Source of the DNA: CAVVIG01 sp050249955
GTDB taxonomy: Bacteria; Acidobacteriota; Vicinamibacteria; Vicinamibacterales; CAVVIG01
Direction: 5' to 3'
NCBI GenBank assembly: GCA_050249955.1
Contig: JBFWPN010000009.1
Coordinates: 181,179 to 245,178, forward strand
Length of the DNA stretch: 64,000 nt
Shown here: one piece after another, positions 1 to 9,054 of the stretch
How positions within the stretch are numbered: position 1 is the stretch's first letter
Layout: each line of letters begins with the position of its first letter
The notes under the pieces: generated by a model
What the model was told of the DNA's origin: nothing
The model's input: only the letters and a program-made list of their open reading frames with translations
Databases searched by the model: none
Program-made: the position numbers and the translations under genes

Positions 1-728
1 GCATGAGCAGCCCGTTCAAGACCGAGCAGCTGCCCGCGCGCGACGGAGTCCAGCCGAATGCGTTCGTCACCACGGTGGCGGCCGCCGAACGCTTCGTCCA
101 CATGCGGATGAGCGGGCCGTATCGGGACCTCCTGGCGCTGGTCGAGTTCGGTGCCGATGCCTACGTGGTCACGCCCTTCACGAACGACTACGACAACCTG
201 CTCGTGAGCCTCTCGCTCATCGGCGAACCGCACGAGTTCGCGACCTTTCCCGACCAGCGGACGCTGATTGCCAAGGGCATCGACGAGGCGGTGGCGCTCT
301 TCAAGGCCTTCAAGTTCCTCGACGCGTCGGGCAACCTGCTGCTGATCTTCTCCGACGGCGAGGATACCAACGCGACGATCGATGGCCGATCGCTCGACGA
401 CATCATCCGGGGTGCGGTCGATGCGGGCGTGCCGGTTTACTTCATCCGGACGAACTACAACAAGGCCGAGGGCGATCCGGCCGTTCCCGACAAGCTCTGG
501 AGCGAGGCGGTGCGCAGGACCGGCGGGCAGTTCTTCGCGGCCAGCGACGAGCGCTCGCTGCTGGCCGCGATCAACGAGATCGACCAGGTGGCGGCCGGCT
601 CCATCCAGCTGACCGAATACGGCACGCAGCGGCCCCGGTTCCCGATGTTTGCCGGGGTGGCGCTGCTCTGCTTCACGGGCGCGGCACTCGGCAAGCTGAC
701 GGTTCCCTACTTTCAGCGCTTCCCGTAG
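1..728 (+). CDS. VWA-domain membrane-anchored protein, 3' part only
   Basis: The gene enters from the left edge, so only the last 241 residues are visible. The first visible Met-Ser-Ser probably follows the MIDAS motif (DxSxSM) that lies just outside the window. Other VWA features are present: an IFSDGED strand, the TALYD-like region replaced by DNLLVSLSL, and a final Rossmann-like strand (VPVYFIRTNY). A hydrophobic segment near the C-terminus (FPMFAGVALLCFTGAALG) should anchor it, leaving a short tail. VWA proteins of this layout resemble the BatA/BatB type and usually bind partners through a metal ion. The exact role is unknown. The ATG at 3 is unlikely to be the real start. Confidence 0.75.
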   Translation, partial: MSSPFKTEQLPARDGVQPNAFVTTVAAAERFVHMRMSGPYRDLLALVEFGADAYVVTPFTNDYDNLLVSLSLIGEPHEFATFPDQRTLIAKGIDEAVALFKAFKFLDASGNLLLIFSDGEDTNATIDGRSLDDIIRGAVDAGVPVYFIRTNYNKAEGDPAVPDKLWSEAVRRTGGQFFAASDERSLLAAINEIDQVAAGSIQLTEYGTQRPRFPMFAGVALLCFTGAALGKLTVPYFQRFP

Positions 729-778
729 CCGCGCGGCGACCGCAGGCTGGGACGGGCAGAATTCGACGAGGAGCGTGC

Positions 779-1750
779 ATGACTCGACGACGACTGTGCC
801 TGTGTCTCGGCTTCTGGCTCGGTGCCGGCGTGATCATGCGCATGCCGACGGCGCAGGAGCGATCGGTCGGGGCGCGACCGGATTTCGAGGGCGTGTGGAA
901 CTCGGCCACCGCCACACCGCTCGAACGGCCGGCCTCGCTGCGGGACAGGCCGTTCTTCACGCGAGCGGAGGCCGACGCCTGGGAGCGCCGGGTTGCGGAC
1001 GCCAACGCCGAGCCTGAGCCCGAGTCACCGGCGGCCCGCCGCGGCACCGGCACCTACAACACCTTCTTCCGCGAGTTCGGGTCGAGCGTTGTCCGGACGC
1101 TCCGCACGTCCATCGTCGTCGACCCGCCCGACGGACGGATCCCGCCGCTGACGCCGCAGGCGGCCGAGGTGAAGCGACGACGGGTGGAGGCGATGCGGCT
1201 CGTGGCGGATCCGGAGGGGACCGGGCTGCAGGATCGCTGCCTCGCCTTCGCAACCGCCGGGCCGCCGCTGCTGCCGTACTCCTACAACAGCAACTACCAG
1301 ATCGTGCAGACGGCGGAGGCGATCGTCGTGCACGCGGAGATGATCCACGACGCGCGCGTGGTTCACATGGATGGCCGGCCGCACGCACCCGCCGCGATGC
1401 GGCGGTGGCTGGGCGACTCGATCGGCAGGTGGGAGGGACAGACGCTCGTGGTCGACACCACGAACTTCAACGATGCCGGCGGGTTCTACGGCGAGGCCGG
1501 CGGCAACTTCGGCTGGGACCGCAACCTGCACATGATCGAGCGCTTCCGGCTGTTGGACGCCGATACGCTGCTCTACCAGTTCGAGATCGACAATCCCACC
1601 GCCTTCACGCGGCGCTGGGCGGGAGAGCTGACCATGAGCCGCTCGTCCGGCCCGATCTTCGAGTATGCGTGCCACGAGGGGAACTACGCGCTGGCCAACA
1701 TGCTGCGCGGCTACCGGGCAGACGAACGGCGGGGGACCGGCGTCCGCTGA
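779..1750 (+). CDS. secreted acidobacterial protein of unknown function
   Basis: 323 residues starting with a hydrophobic export signal (LCLCLGFWLGAGVIM) and followed by the block FEGVWNSATATPLERP. The spaced blocks IVDPPDGRIPPLTPQA, MIHDARVVHMDGRPH, RWEGQTLVVDTTNF and IFEYACHEGNY recur in a large family of exported proteins common in Acidobacteriota and some Proteobacteria. No enzymatic function is established for that family as far as I know. The start is supported by GAGGAG 5 nt upstream. It follows the VWA gene by 50 bp in the same direction. I assign the family from pattern memory, so the function stays open. Confidence 0.8.
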   Translation: MTRRRLCLCLGFWLGAGVIMRMPTAQERSVGARPDFEGVWNSATATPLERPASLRDRPFFTRAEADAWERRVADANAEPEPESPAARRGTGTYNTFFREFGSSVVRTLRTSIVVDPPDGRIPPLTPQAAEVKRRRVEAMRLVADPEGTGLQDRCLAFATAGPPLLPYSYNSNYQIVQTAEAIVVHAEMIHDARVVHMDGRPHAPAAMRRWLGDSIGRWEGQTLVVDTTNFNDAGGFYGEAGGNFGWDRNLHMIERFRLLDADTLLYQFEIDNPTAFTRRWAGELTMSRSSGPIFEYACHEGNYALANMLRGYRADERRGTGVR

Positions 1751-1768
1751 TGTGCGCCACAATAGGGC

Positions 1769-2413
1769 ATGACCGAGTGGCTGGCCGGGCTCCGGCGCGA
1801 GCATACGACGGGCGTGCTGTCCGACGAGGACGCGCATCCCGATCCCTTCGAACAGTTCCGGATGTGGCTGGGTGAGGCCCACGCCGCAGGCATCATGCAG
1901 CCCAACGCGATGACGCTGAGCACCGTGGACGAGCACGGCCGTCCCGACGCGCGTGTCGTGCTGCTGAAGGGGCTCGACGACCGGGGACTCGTGTTCTACA
2001 CGCACCGCACCAGCCGCAAGGGGCGGCAGTTGCACGCGAACCCCCATGCTGCGCTCACCTTCTTCTGGGACGTGCTCGAGCGGCAGATCCGGGTGCAGGG
2101 AAGCGTCGAATGGACGACCGACGCCGAGTCGGACGAGTACTTCCAGAGCCGGCCGCGCGGCAGCCAGCTCGGCGCCCTGGTGTCGAACCAGAGCGCTGTC
2201 ATCCCTGACCGCACGCTGCTCGAAACCGCGCTGGCCGAACTCTCCGCGCAATCGGGCGACGGCCCCCTGGAACGCCCGCGCACCTGGGGCGGCTACCGCG
2301 TCATTCCAGCCGAGTTCGAATTCTGGCAGGGGCGGCCGAGCCGGTTGCACGACCGTATCCGCTACCGCCAGGACGCGCACGGCGCCTGGTGCCGTGAGCG
2401 GCTCGCACCCTAG
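1769..2413 (+). CDS. pdxH: pyridoxamine 5'-phosphate oxidase
   Basis: 214 residues, the normal length for PdxH. It should oxidise pyridoxine or pyridoxamine 5'-phosphate to pyridoxal 5'-phosphate using FMN, in the cytoplasm, as the last step or salvage step of vitamin B6 synthesis. The sequence shows the family blocks PNAMTLSTVDEHGRPDARVVLLKG, FYTHRTSRKG (FMN phosphate contact), a FFWDVLERQIRVQG strand, SRPRGSQLGALVSNQS, and the C-terminal WGGYRVIPAEFEFWQGRPSRLHDR signature. The ATG lies 18 nt after the preceding gene and has no clear Shine-Dalgarno site. No other vitamin B6 gene is nearby. Confidence 0.95.
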   Translation: MTEWLAGLRREHTTGVLSDEDAHPDPFEQFRMWLGEAHAAGIMQPNAMTLSTVDEHGRPDARVVLLKGLDDRGLVFYTHRTSRKGRQLHANPHAALTFFWDVLERQIRVQGSVEWTTDAESDEYFQSRPRGSQLGALVSNQSAVIPDRTLLETALAELSAQSGDGPLERPRTWGGYRVIPAEFEFWQGRPSRLHDRIRYRQDAHGAWCRERLAP

Positions 2414-2424
2414 GCGAACACGCT

Positions 2425-2430
2425 TATAAT
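2425..2430 (+). promoter_or_regulatory. perfect -10 box TATAAT
   Basis: TATAAT lies 15 nt before the ATG at 2446 of the 5'-nucleotidase gene, in otherwise GC-rich DNA. No convincing -35 hexamer sits 17 nt upstream. Initiation about 7 nt downstream would leave a leader of under 10 nt. Confidence 0.5.
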
Positions 2431-2445
2431 CCGCCCCACCTCGAG

Positions 2446-4236
2446 ATGACGGTGAGCGGGCGGAAACGGACGCAGCAGGGACAGCATGGAGCCGGCACGC
2501 GCATGGCCATCGCCTGGCTGGCGCTTGCCGTGGTCGCCCTCCTGCGCGCACCTGCCATGCCGCGGGTGCTCGCGGCCCGCGCCTCGACCGCCACCATCTC
2601 CATCGTTGGCACCAGCGACCTGCACGGCTACTTCATGCCGCGCAACGGACGCGGTGGCATCGGCGTGTTCGCCGGGTACGTCAACAACCTGCGGGCTGCG
2701 CGCGCGGCCGACGGCGGCGCCGTGCTGCTGCTGGATGCGGGCGACACCTTCCAGGGCGGCATCGAGTCCGACCTGAGTGAAGGCGCAGTGGTGGTGGCCG
2801 CCTACAACGCACTTGGGTACACGGCGCTCGCGATCGGCAACCACGAGTTCGACTTCGGCTCGGTCGATCGTCCCGGCGCCCGGCAGGACGCGCAGGCCGA
2901 TCCCCGCGGGGCGCTGAAGGCCCGCGCCGCACAGGCGCGGTTCCCGTTCCTGGCTGCCAATCTCCTCGACCAGCACACCGGCCGGCGGGTCGACTGGCCG
3001 AATGTCCACGCGTCGACCCTGGTGGAGGCCGCCGGGTTGAAGGTGGGCCTGGTCGGCGTCATGACCTACGGCGCGCTGCGGGCCACGCTGCCGCTGAACG
3101 TGCGCGGGCTGCAGATGGCCCCGCTCGCTGCCTCGGTGGCGGCCGAAGCGGCGGCGCTGCGCGCAGGAGGCGCCGACCTCGTGATCGTGAGCGCCCACGC
3201 AGGCGGCGGCTGCGACCGGTTCGACGATCCGCGCAATCTCGACTCCTGCGATCCGAACGCCGAGATCTTCGACCTGGCCCGCGCCCTGCCGGCCGGTGCG
3301 GTGGATGCGATCGTGGCCGGGCACACGCATGCAGGGCTCGCGCACGAGGTGGCCGGCATCCCGATCGTGCAGTCGTACTGGGGAGGACGCGCCTTCGGCC
3401 GGATCGACCTGACCGTGGACCGGTCCACGCGCCGTGTCACGGCAGCACGGCCGTTCGCCCCGCGCGAGATCTGCGTCACGCAGGATCCGATGACGCTGGC
3501 GTGCGGCACGCCCGGGTCGACCCCGCCGCTGCCGACCGCTGAATACGAGGGTCGCCCGGTGGTGGAGGACCTGCGCGTGCTCCAGGCCATGGAGCCGGTG
3601 CTGGCACGTGTGCGGCAGATGCAGGCCCGTCCGCTCGGCGTCGTGCTCGACGCGGCACTGGCTCGCGTGGGCGACGCCGAGTCGCCACTGGGGAACATGT
3701 TCGCCGACGCCCTGCGCGAGCGCCTGGCCGCCGACATCGCCCTGAACAACAACAGCCTCGGCGGGCTGCGCGCCGACCTGCCGCGCGGGGCGCTCACCTT
3801 CGGCCACCTCTACGACACCTTTCCGTTCGACAACCGGCTGGCGCGCGTACAGGTAACGGCCGGGGTGCTCGAGCGGGGCATCGCGAACGCCCTGCGCCGT
3901 GGCCGCCGCGGGTCGTTCGGCATTTCCGGCGCGCGCGTGCGGGTGAGCTGCGCGGACGATCGGCTGCAGGTGGTCCTGCTCAGGCGCGACGGACAACGCA
4001 TCGGGGATACCGAGCCGCTGACGGTCGTGGGGATGGACTCCCTGCTCGGGGGGCAGGTGTTCGCACCCGTGCTCGCGCCAGGCCTCGTCCAGGTGGCGAC
4101 CGACGCGCCCGTGGTGCGCGAGGTGGTGGAGGATTGGCTCCGCGACCGGGGCACGTTGCGCACCGAGCACTACCTGTCCGCCGATGCGAGGCGCCTGGAA
4201 TTCGACGGCCGCGCCACCCCCTGCCTGACGCAGTAA
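2446..4236 (+). CDS. secreted 5'-nucleotidase / metallophosphatase (UshA-like)
   Basis: 596 residues. The N-terminal metallophosphatase domain shows the dimetal motifs in order: GTSDLHGYF, LLDAGDTFQG, AIGNHEFDFG and VAGHTHAG. The C-terminal 5'-nucleotidase domain contains GNMFADALRE, NNNSLGG and FGHLYDTFPFDN. Family members hydrolyse nucleoside monophosphates or nucleotide sugars outside the cytoplasm. A signal peptide is evident: a basic start (RKR), then MAIAWLALAVVALL. I keep the ATG at 2446 because it supplies that basic region and lies just below a TATAAT box. An internal ATG at 2503 is the alternative and would remove the charged part. The substrate cannot be told from the sequence. Confidence 0.9.
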   Translation: MTVSGRKRTQQGQHGAGTRMAIAWLALAVVALLRAPAMPRVLAARASTATISIVGTSDLHGYFMPRNGRGGIGVFAGYVNNLRAARAADGGAVLLLDAGDTFQGGIESDLSEGAVVVAAYNALGYTALAIGNHEFDFGSVDRPGARQDAQADPRGALKARAAQARFPFLAANLLDQHTGRRVDWPNVHASTLVEAAGLKVGLVGVMTYGALRATLPLNVRGLQMAPLAASVAAEAAALRAGGADLVIVSAHAGGGCDRFDDPRNLDSCDPNAEIFDLARALPAGAVDAIVAGHTHAGLAHEVAGIPIVQSYWGGRAFGRIDLTVDRSTRRVTAARPFAPREICVTQDPMTLACGTPGSTPPLPTAEYEGRPVVEDLRVLQAMEPVLARVRQMQARPLGVVLDAALARVGDAESPLGNMFADALRERLAADIALNNNSLGGLRADLPRGALTFGHLYDTFPFDNRLARVQVTAGVLERGIANALRRGRRGSFGISGARVRVSCADDRLQVVLLRRDGQRIGDTEPLTVVGMDSLLGGQVFAPVLAPGLVQVATDAPVVREVVEDWLRDRGTLRTEHYLSADARRLEFDGRATPCLTQ

Positions 4237-4301
4237 GCCATCTTCCGTCTGGGCCGCGGCGTCCAAAGGGCGTAGAGTGGAACTCCCTGGAGGGAATGTC
4301 G

Positions 4302-5120
4302 ATGGGATCCCTGCGGAACTGGCGCGCCACGCTCGCACCAATCGTCGTGGGCCTCGTGCTCGTGGCGGCAGGCGCCAGGCCGGCCATGGCCGATGACGAC
4401 GCCGACAGCGTGCAGGAACCTCCGCCGGTGCGGCCTGCGGCGCAGCCGCTGCGGACGCCGGACTTCCTCCTCGGGGCGCCGCGTGCGTGGATCAGCCTGC
4501 GCGGTTCGCTCCTCTTCCCCAGGGCTGGGGGCGATCTCTTCGCATTCGTCACCGACCAGCTCACGCTCGACCGCGCGGACCTGCGTGCGGCCGGCTTCGC
4601 CGCCGATCTCGGTATCGTGCTCGGCCCTTCGTTCGACCTGGTGGCCGGGATAGACCTGACGCGGCGTGAGGCGGGGTCCGAGTACCGCCGGCTCGTGGCC
4701 TCGAATCGCCAGCCGATCGAGCAGTTCACCCGGCTGAACCAGTCGGCAGTGTCTGCCGGCGTACGGTTCTCTCCCCTTGGCCGTGGGCGGCGCATCAGCC
4801 AGTACGCGTTCATCCCGCGGCGGCTCACGCCGCATGCCGGCGCGGGTCTCACGCTGACCTTCGCCAGGTTCGCGCAGCGGGGACAGTTCGTCGACTTCGC
4901 CGACAACGCCATTTTCACCGACCAGTTCACCTCATCGGGGTGGACGGCCGGGCCCTACGTCAACGGCGGCGTCGACCTGCAGGTGTGGAAGCGGCTCTAC
5001 GTGAGCGTCGAAGGGCGCTACAGCCGGCTGCACGCCGACCTGAGCGACGACTTCCGGGGATTCGATGGACTCGACCTGACCGGCTTCCGGGCCGGCACGG
5101 GCATCAGCGTGGTGTTCTAG
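4302..5120 (+). CDS. outer-membrane beta-barrel protein, unknown function
   Basis: 272 residues from the ATG at 4302, which has GGAGGG 7 nt upstream; the in-frame ATG at 4296 would be only 1 nt away from it. A signal peptide ends around ARPAMA. The mature part has alternating hydrophobic/polar strands, Tyr/Phe-rich turns and a C-terminal FRAGTGISVVF ending in Phe, which is typical of outer-membrane barrels. It is followed 10 bp later by a Gly-rich exported protein, so the two are probably co-transcribed. A TAGAGT element at 4273-4278 could be the -10 box. No substrate or pathway can be inferred. Confidence 0.75.
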   Translation: MGSLRNWRATLAPIVVGLVLVAAGARPAMADDDADSVQEPPPVRPAAQPLRTPDFLLGAPRAWISLRGSLLFPRAGGDLFAFVTDQLTLDRADLRAAGFAADLGIVLGPSFDLVAGIDLTRREAGSEYRRLVASNRQPIEQFTRLNQSAVSAGVRFSPLGRGRRISQYAFIPRRLTPHAGAGLTLTFARFAQRGQFVDFADNAIFTDQFTSSGWTAGPYVNGGVDLQVWKRLYVSVEGRYSRLHADLSDDFRGFDGLDLTGFRAGTGISVVF

Positions 5121-5130
5121 GAGCACGCCC

Positions 5131-6327
5131 ATGTCACTGCGACAGCTCGCGGTTCTTCTGGCTTCCCTTGCCGTCCTTCACGCGGTGCCCGCATGGGCAC
5201 AGCAGGCTGGCCCCGCCGATGCGCGGTGGACCGCGTGGCTCGGCTGCTGGGTTCCGGCGGCGCGCGCCCCGGAGGATGCGCCGACCCTGTGCGTGCTTCC
5301 GGCAGACGACGGCGCCGGTGTCCGCATGCGCTCGTTCGTGGGCGACCGGGAGATTCTGTCGGAAACGATCGTGCCGGACGGCTCGCGCCAGGCGCTGAGC
5401 GACAAGGGATGTCGAGGCGACCGTGTCAGTCGCTGGGACCGGACCGGCACCCGCGTGTTCTCCAACGCCACCCTCACGTGCGACGGGCAGCCCACGGTCA
5501 CGACATCGGCCATTTCGTCGCTGGTGCGGACCGACGTCATGCTCGATGTGCAGGTATCCACCAGGGACGGCAGGGAGGCGGTGCGGGCGCGGCGCCTCAT
5601 GCGGTCGGTGGCTGCGCCAGCGCCCGTGGCCGAGGCGATGCGGGCGATTCGGCCCGTGCGCGTCACCCCGGCAATCATCACCGCCGCCGACGTGGTGGAT
5701 GCGAGCGCCGCGGTGACCCCGACGACGGTCGAGGCCTGGCTGGCGGAGAGCGGCGCGCGCGCCAGCGTCGATCGGCGCGGGCTGGTGCTACTGGCCGACG
5801 CGCGCGTCGAGGAGCGGGTGATCGACCTCCTCGTGGCCATGGCCTACCCCCAGAAGTTCGACGTTCGTCGAACGAGCAGCAGCGGCGGCGGCGGACTGTT
5901 CGGTGGCGGCGTCATGGACGCAGGCTTCTACCCGGGCGTGTGGAGCTCGTTTGCCGACCTCTACCCGTATGGCGCGTTCGGGTATGGCTTCGGTGCGTTC
6001 GGCTTCCCCTACTTCCTTGGCGGGTCGTACTACCAGCCCGGGTCCCTGTATTACGTTCCCGGCGGGGGCGGTGGCGCGCCGGTGCCCGGAGCGGCCGACA
6101 CACACGGTCAGGTGATCAACGGTCAGGGGTACACACGCATCCAGCCGCGCGAGCCCTATCGCGGGACCGCCACCGCGTCCGAGGGCGGTACGCGCAGTTC
6201 CTCAGGTGGCAGCTATGAAGGCTCCGCCGGATCGGGTGGTTCGAGTTCAGGTGGCGTCTCGCCCGGCGGTTACTCGGGCGGTGGCGGAGGTGGCGGAGGC
6301 ACGGGGCTGACCGCGGTGCCACGCTGA
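5131..6327 (+). CDS. exported protein with Gly/Ser/Tyr-rich tail
   Basis: 398 residues with a clear signal peptide (LAVLLASLAVLHAVPAWAQ). The N-terminal third contains several cysteines (LGCWVP, LCVLP, KGCRG, LTCDG) that could form disulfides. The middle is an Ala/Val-rich domain (VVDASAAVTPTTVEAWLAESGA). From about residue 250 the chain is low-complexity: Gly/Tyr/Phe-rich (YPYGAFGYGFGAFGFPYF), then Gly/Ser-rich. Such tails are common in surface-associated adhesive or unstructured proteins. It lies 10 bp after the barrel gene, with GGAG as ribosome-binding site, so a joint envelope role is plausible. I do not recognise a named family. Confidence 0.75.
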   Translation: MSLRQLAVLLASLAVLHAVPAWAQQAGPADARWTAWLGCWVPAARAPEDAPTLCVLPADDGAGVRMRSFVGDREILSETIVPDGSRQALSDKGCRGDRVSRWDRTGTRVFSNATLTCDGQPTVTTSAISSLVRTDVMLDVQVSTRDGREAVRARRLMRSVAAPAPVAEAMRAIRPVRVTPAIITAADVVDASAAVTPTTVEAWLAESGARASVDRRGLVLLADARVEERVIDLLVAMAYPQKFDVRRTSSSGGGGLFGGGVMDAGFYPGVWSSFADLYPYGAFGYGFGAFGFPYFLGGSYYQPGSLYYVPGGGGGAPVPGAADTHGQVINGQGYTRIQPREPYRGTATASEGGTRSSSGGSYEGSAGSGGSSSGGVSPGGYSGGGGGGGGTGLTAVPR

Positions 6328-6379
6328 GGCCCGGTCCCCCCTTCTCCTGCGCCAAGGTCCCCGTGTAGGCTGTCGGGGC

Positions 6380-7597
6380 ATGGCCGACCGACTGCACGCC
6401 GCTGACGTCGTCAACATCAGCGATCTGCGCAGGCTCGCCCGGAAGCGGCTGCCGCGCGTGGTGTTCGACTACATCGACGGCGGCGCCGATGCCGAGCAGA
6501 CCCTTCGCGAGAACTGTCGCGTCTTCGACGACGTGACGTTCCGTCCGAAGGGGGCAGTGGCACCCACGAACCTGGATCTTCGTGTCACCGTGCTCGGCCA
6601 GACCCTGGCGCTGCCGTTCCTGCTTGCCCCCATTGGCAGCAGCCGCATGTTCTTTCCGCACGCCGAGGTGCACGCGGCCCGTGCCGCCGGCGAAGCCGGC
6701 ACCGGCTACATCCTGTCGACCCTCTCAGGCTGCCGGCTCGAGGACGTGAAGGCGGCAACCCCCGGACCAGTCTGGTACCAGGTCTACCTGGTGGGTGGAC
6801 GCGACGTGGCCGAGGGGGCGATTGCCCGTGCGAAGGCCGCAGGCTACACGGCCCTTGTGGTGACGGTGGACACTCCCGTGGCGGGGAACCGCGAGCGGGA
6901 CGTGCGAAACGGAACCTCCGCGCTGCTGAGTGGGAATCCGGTGGCGATGGCCCCGCATGTCTGGCAGGTGCTCTCGCGTCCACGCTGGCTTGCGGGCTTC
7001 CTCCGAGACGGCGGCCTCATGCAGTTTCCCAACGTGGTGCTGCCTGGGACCGGACCGATGAAATACGAAAGCGTGGGGCCTGCATTGGCGCGATCGGTGG
7101 TGACCTGGGCCGACCTCGCCTGGATCCGGAACGCCTGGGGTGGACCCATCGTCGTGAAGGGCATCCTGACCGGCGATGACGCACGGCGCGCGGCGGACGA
7201 AGGGGCCGCTGCCGTGATCGTGTCGAACCATGGCGGACGCCAGCTCGATGGCGTGGCGTCCGGGCTGCGCGCCCTGCCCGAGGTGGTGGCGGCGGCGGGC
7301 GACCGTGTCGAGGTGCTCATGGACGGCGGCATCAGGCGTGGCAGCGACATCGCCAAGGCGCTGTGCCTGGGGGCCCGTGCCGTGCTGGTCGGCCGGGCGT
7401 ACGCGTATGGCCTGGCGGCCGCCGGAGGGCCGGGCGCGGCGCGCGCCGTCGAGATCCTGCGCGCAGATCTGCTGCGCACGCTGGCCCTGCTCGGGGTGCC
7501 CGGCGTGCGCGCGCTGGATCGGTCGCTCGTGGAGGCGCCCGACACGTGGTTCGCAGGCGCGTCCGCCACTCCCGCCCCGTATCAATCCATCCGATAA
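6380..7597 (+). CDS. FMN-dependent alpha-hydroxyacid oxidase/dehydrogenase
   Basis: 405 residues with the TIM-barrel of the lactate/glycolate oxidase family. Seen: the N-terminal FDYIDGGADAEQTLRENCRVFDD block, PFLLAPIGSSRMFFPHAE, VTVDTPVAGNRERDVRNG, VKGILTGDDAR, the active-site block VSNHGGRQLDG with catalytic His284, and DGGIRRGSDIAKALCLGARAVLVGRAYAYG (FMN phosphate). It would oxidise a 2-hydroxy acid such as L-lactate, glycolate or mandelate to the 2-oxo acid. The substrate is not decidable here. A TAGGCT sequence 8 nt before the ATG may be a weak -10 box. The next gene starts only 8 nt after its stop. Confidence 0.92.
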   Translation: MADRLHAADVVNISDLRRLARKRLPRVVFDYIDGGADAEQTLRENCRVFDDVTFRPKGAVAPTNLDLRVTVLGQTLALPFLLAPIGSSRMFFPHAEVHAARAAGEAGTGYILSTLSGCRLEDVKAATPGPVWYQVYLVGGRDVAEGAIARAKAAGYTALVVTVDTPVAGNRERDVRNGTSALLSGNPVAMAPHVWQVLSRPRWLAGFLRDGGLMQFPNVVLPGTGPMKYESVGPALARSVVTWADLAWIRNAWGGPIVVKGILTGDDARRAADEGAAAVIVSNHGGRQLDGVASGLRALPEVVAAAGDRVEVLMDGGIRRGSDIAKALCLGARAVLVGRAYAYGLAAAGGPGAARAVEILRADLLRTLALLGVPGVRALDRSLVEAPDTWFAGASATPAPYQSIR

Positions 7598-7598
7598 T
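7593..7598 (+). promoter_or_regulatory. -10 box GATAAT just before a start codon
   Basis: GATAAT lies 7 nt before the ATG at 7606. Transcription from it would begin at or next to the start codon, so the message would be leaderless. It overlaps the last codons of the oxidase gene, and no -35 box is apparent. Confidence 0.4.
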
Positions 7599-7605
7599 CC
7601 TCGGG

Positions 7606-9054
7606 ATGCGCCTGCTGCTCGTGCTCACCACAGCCCTGCTGGCCGTGGCCTGCCAGCAGGGGGCACCCGGCGCACTGGATCGCCTGCATCCGTGCGCCAT
7701 CGCCGAGGGACCACCGGACGCCTACTGCGGGACCTACCGTGTGTTCGAGAATCGCGAGACCCAGGCTGGCCGGACGATCGACCTCAAGATCGTCGTGGCG
7801 CCTGCGCTGAAGCGCGATCCCAGGCCTGACCCGCTGTTCGTCTTCGAGGGTGGTCCCGGAGGTGGAGCCGCCACGCTGGCCAGCCAGCGCATTCCCATGT
7901 TCCGGCGCTACCAGGTGGACCGTGACGTGGTGCTCGTGGACCAGCGGGGCACAGGCGGGTCGAATCCGCTCGACTGCGCCGCGGATGACGAGGACGAGAA
8001 CCTCGACGACATCGACCGCTATCCGGTCGAGCGCTTCCGCGCCTGCCTCGACGCACTCCAGGCCGACGCGGCCCTCTACACCACCGCGATCGCGATGGAC
8101 GACATCGACGAGGTGCGTCGGTACCTGGGGTACGGGCAGGTCAACCTGTGGGGCGGTTCGTACGGGACGCGCGCGGCGCTGGTCTACCTGAAGCGCCATG
8201 AGGCGGCGGTCCGCTCGGTGGTGCTGGACGGCGTGGCGCCGCCCGACATGCGGATTCCGCTCTACATGGCTCGCGACGGCCAGCGTGCCCTGGACCGGCT
8301 GATCGAGGACTGCGCCAAGGACAAGGGCGGTTGCGCAGATGCGTATCCCAACCTGGGTGCCACCGTCGACACGCTGTGGACGGCGCTCGGGGCCAGGCCG
8401 CGCGTCACCCTGCCGCACCCGCGCACGGCGAAGCCGATCACCCTGACGATCTCGCAGCGGATGATCGCATCGGTGGTCTTCCAGGCCCTCTACTCTCCGG
8501 AGATCACGGCACTGCTGCCGCAGCTCCTGACCGACGCGTCCACCGGAGACTTCCGAGGTCTGCTCGCGCTGGCCTTCTCCACCGATCTCCCGAAGGGGGC
8601 CATGAGTCAGGGGCTGTTCCTGTCCGTCGTGTGCGCGGAAGACCTGCCGCGCATCAGCCCCGAGGACATCGCGCGTGAGACCGCGGGCCGCTTCATCGGC
8701 AGCGCGATGTTCGAGACGCAGGTGAAGCCGTGCGAGTTCTGGCCGAAGGGGCTCGTCTCGTCCGACTTCTACGAGCCGGTGCAGTCGACGGTGCCGGTGC
8801 TGCTCTTCTCGGGCGAGAACGATCCGGTCACACCCCCGAGCTGGGGCGAGCACGTGCGGGCCTCCCTCCCCAACAGCCGCCACATCGTGGTGCCTGGCGC
8901 GGGGCACATCACGCTGACGCGCGGCTGCGTGGCCACGCTGGTCGGGGCGTTCCTGGACGCACCCGATCCGGCCGCCGTCGAGCCGTCGTGCGTGAGCACG
9001 CTGTCGCGCCCGCCGTTCTTCACGAGCCACACCGGCACGGAGACCCGCCGATGA
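7606..9054 (+). CDS. exported alpha/beta-hydrolase (TAP-like peptidase)
   Basis: 482 residues from the ATG at 7606. The N-terminus (LLLVLTTALLAVACQQG) is a lipoprotein-type signal with a Cys at the end of a lipobox. Catalytic elements are in the expected order: oxyanion loop GGPGGGA, DQRGTGGSN, nucleophile elbow GGSYGTR with Ser185, acid Asp406 in SGENDPVTPP, and His434 in GAGHI. The arrangement matches tripeptidyl-aminopeptidase-like or proline-iminopeptidase-like hydrolases with a TAP C-terminal domain. It probably cleaves peptides at the cell surface or in the periplasm. Its stop overlaps the start of the ABC ATPase gene (ATGA), so the three genes to 10963 form one translation-coupled unit. 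Confidence 0.88.
   Translation: MRLLLVLTTALLAVACQQGAPGALDRLHPCAIAEGPPDAYCGTYRVFENRETQAGRTIDLKIVVAPALKRDPRPDPLFVFEGGPGGGAATLASQRIPMFRRYQVDRDVVLVDQRGTGGSNPLDCAADDEDENLDDIDRYPVERFRACLDALQADAALYTTAIAMDDIDEVRRYLGYGQVNLWGGSYGTRAALVYLKRHEAAVRSVVLDGVAPPDMRIPLYMARDGQRALDRLIEDCAKDKGGCADAYPNLGATVDTLWTALGARPRVTLPHPRTAKPITLTISQRMIASVVFQALYSPEITALLPQLLTDASTGDFRGLLALAFSTDLPKGAMSQGLFLSVVCAEDLPRISPEDIARETAGRFIGSAMFETQVKPCEFWPKGLVSSDFYEPVQSTVPVLLFSGENDPVTPPSWGEHVRASLPNSRHIVVPGAGHITLTRGCVATLVGAFLDAPDPAAVEPSCVSTLSRPPFFTSHTGTETRR

Noticed and set aside
2503..2505. A downstream ATG as start of the 5'-nucleotidase
   Set aside because: It would remove the basic N-terminal region of the signal peptide, and the upstream ATG fits the TATAAT box better. 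It is kept as an alternative only.
1025..2551. A 508-codon open frame on the minus strand over the exported-protein and pdxH genes
   Set aside because: It is antisense to two well-supported genes, its product is low-complexity Arg/Pro/Ala/His-rich, and high GC content leaves few stops in that frame.
2410..4341. A 643-codon minus-strand frame opposite the 5'-nucleotidase gene
   Set aside because: It is a GC-driven shadow of the plus-strand gene, with no recognisable domain.
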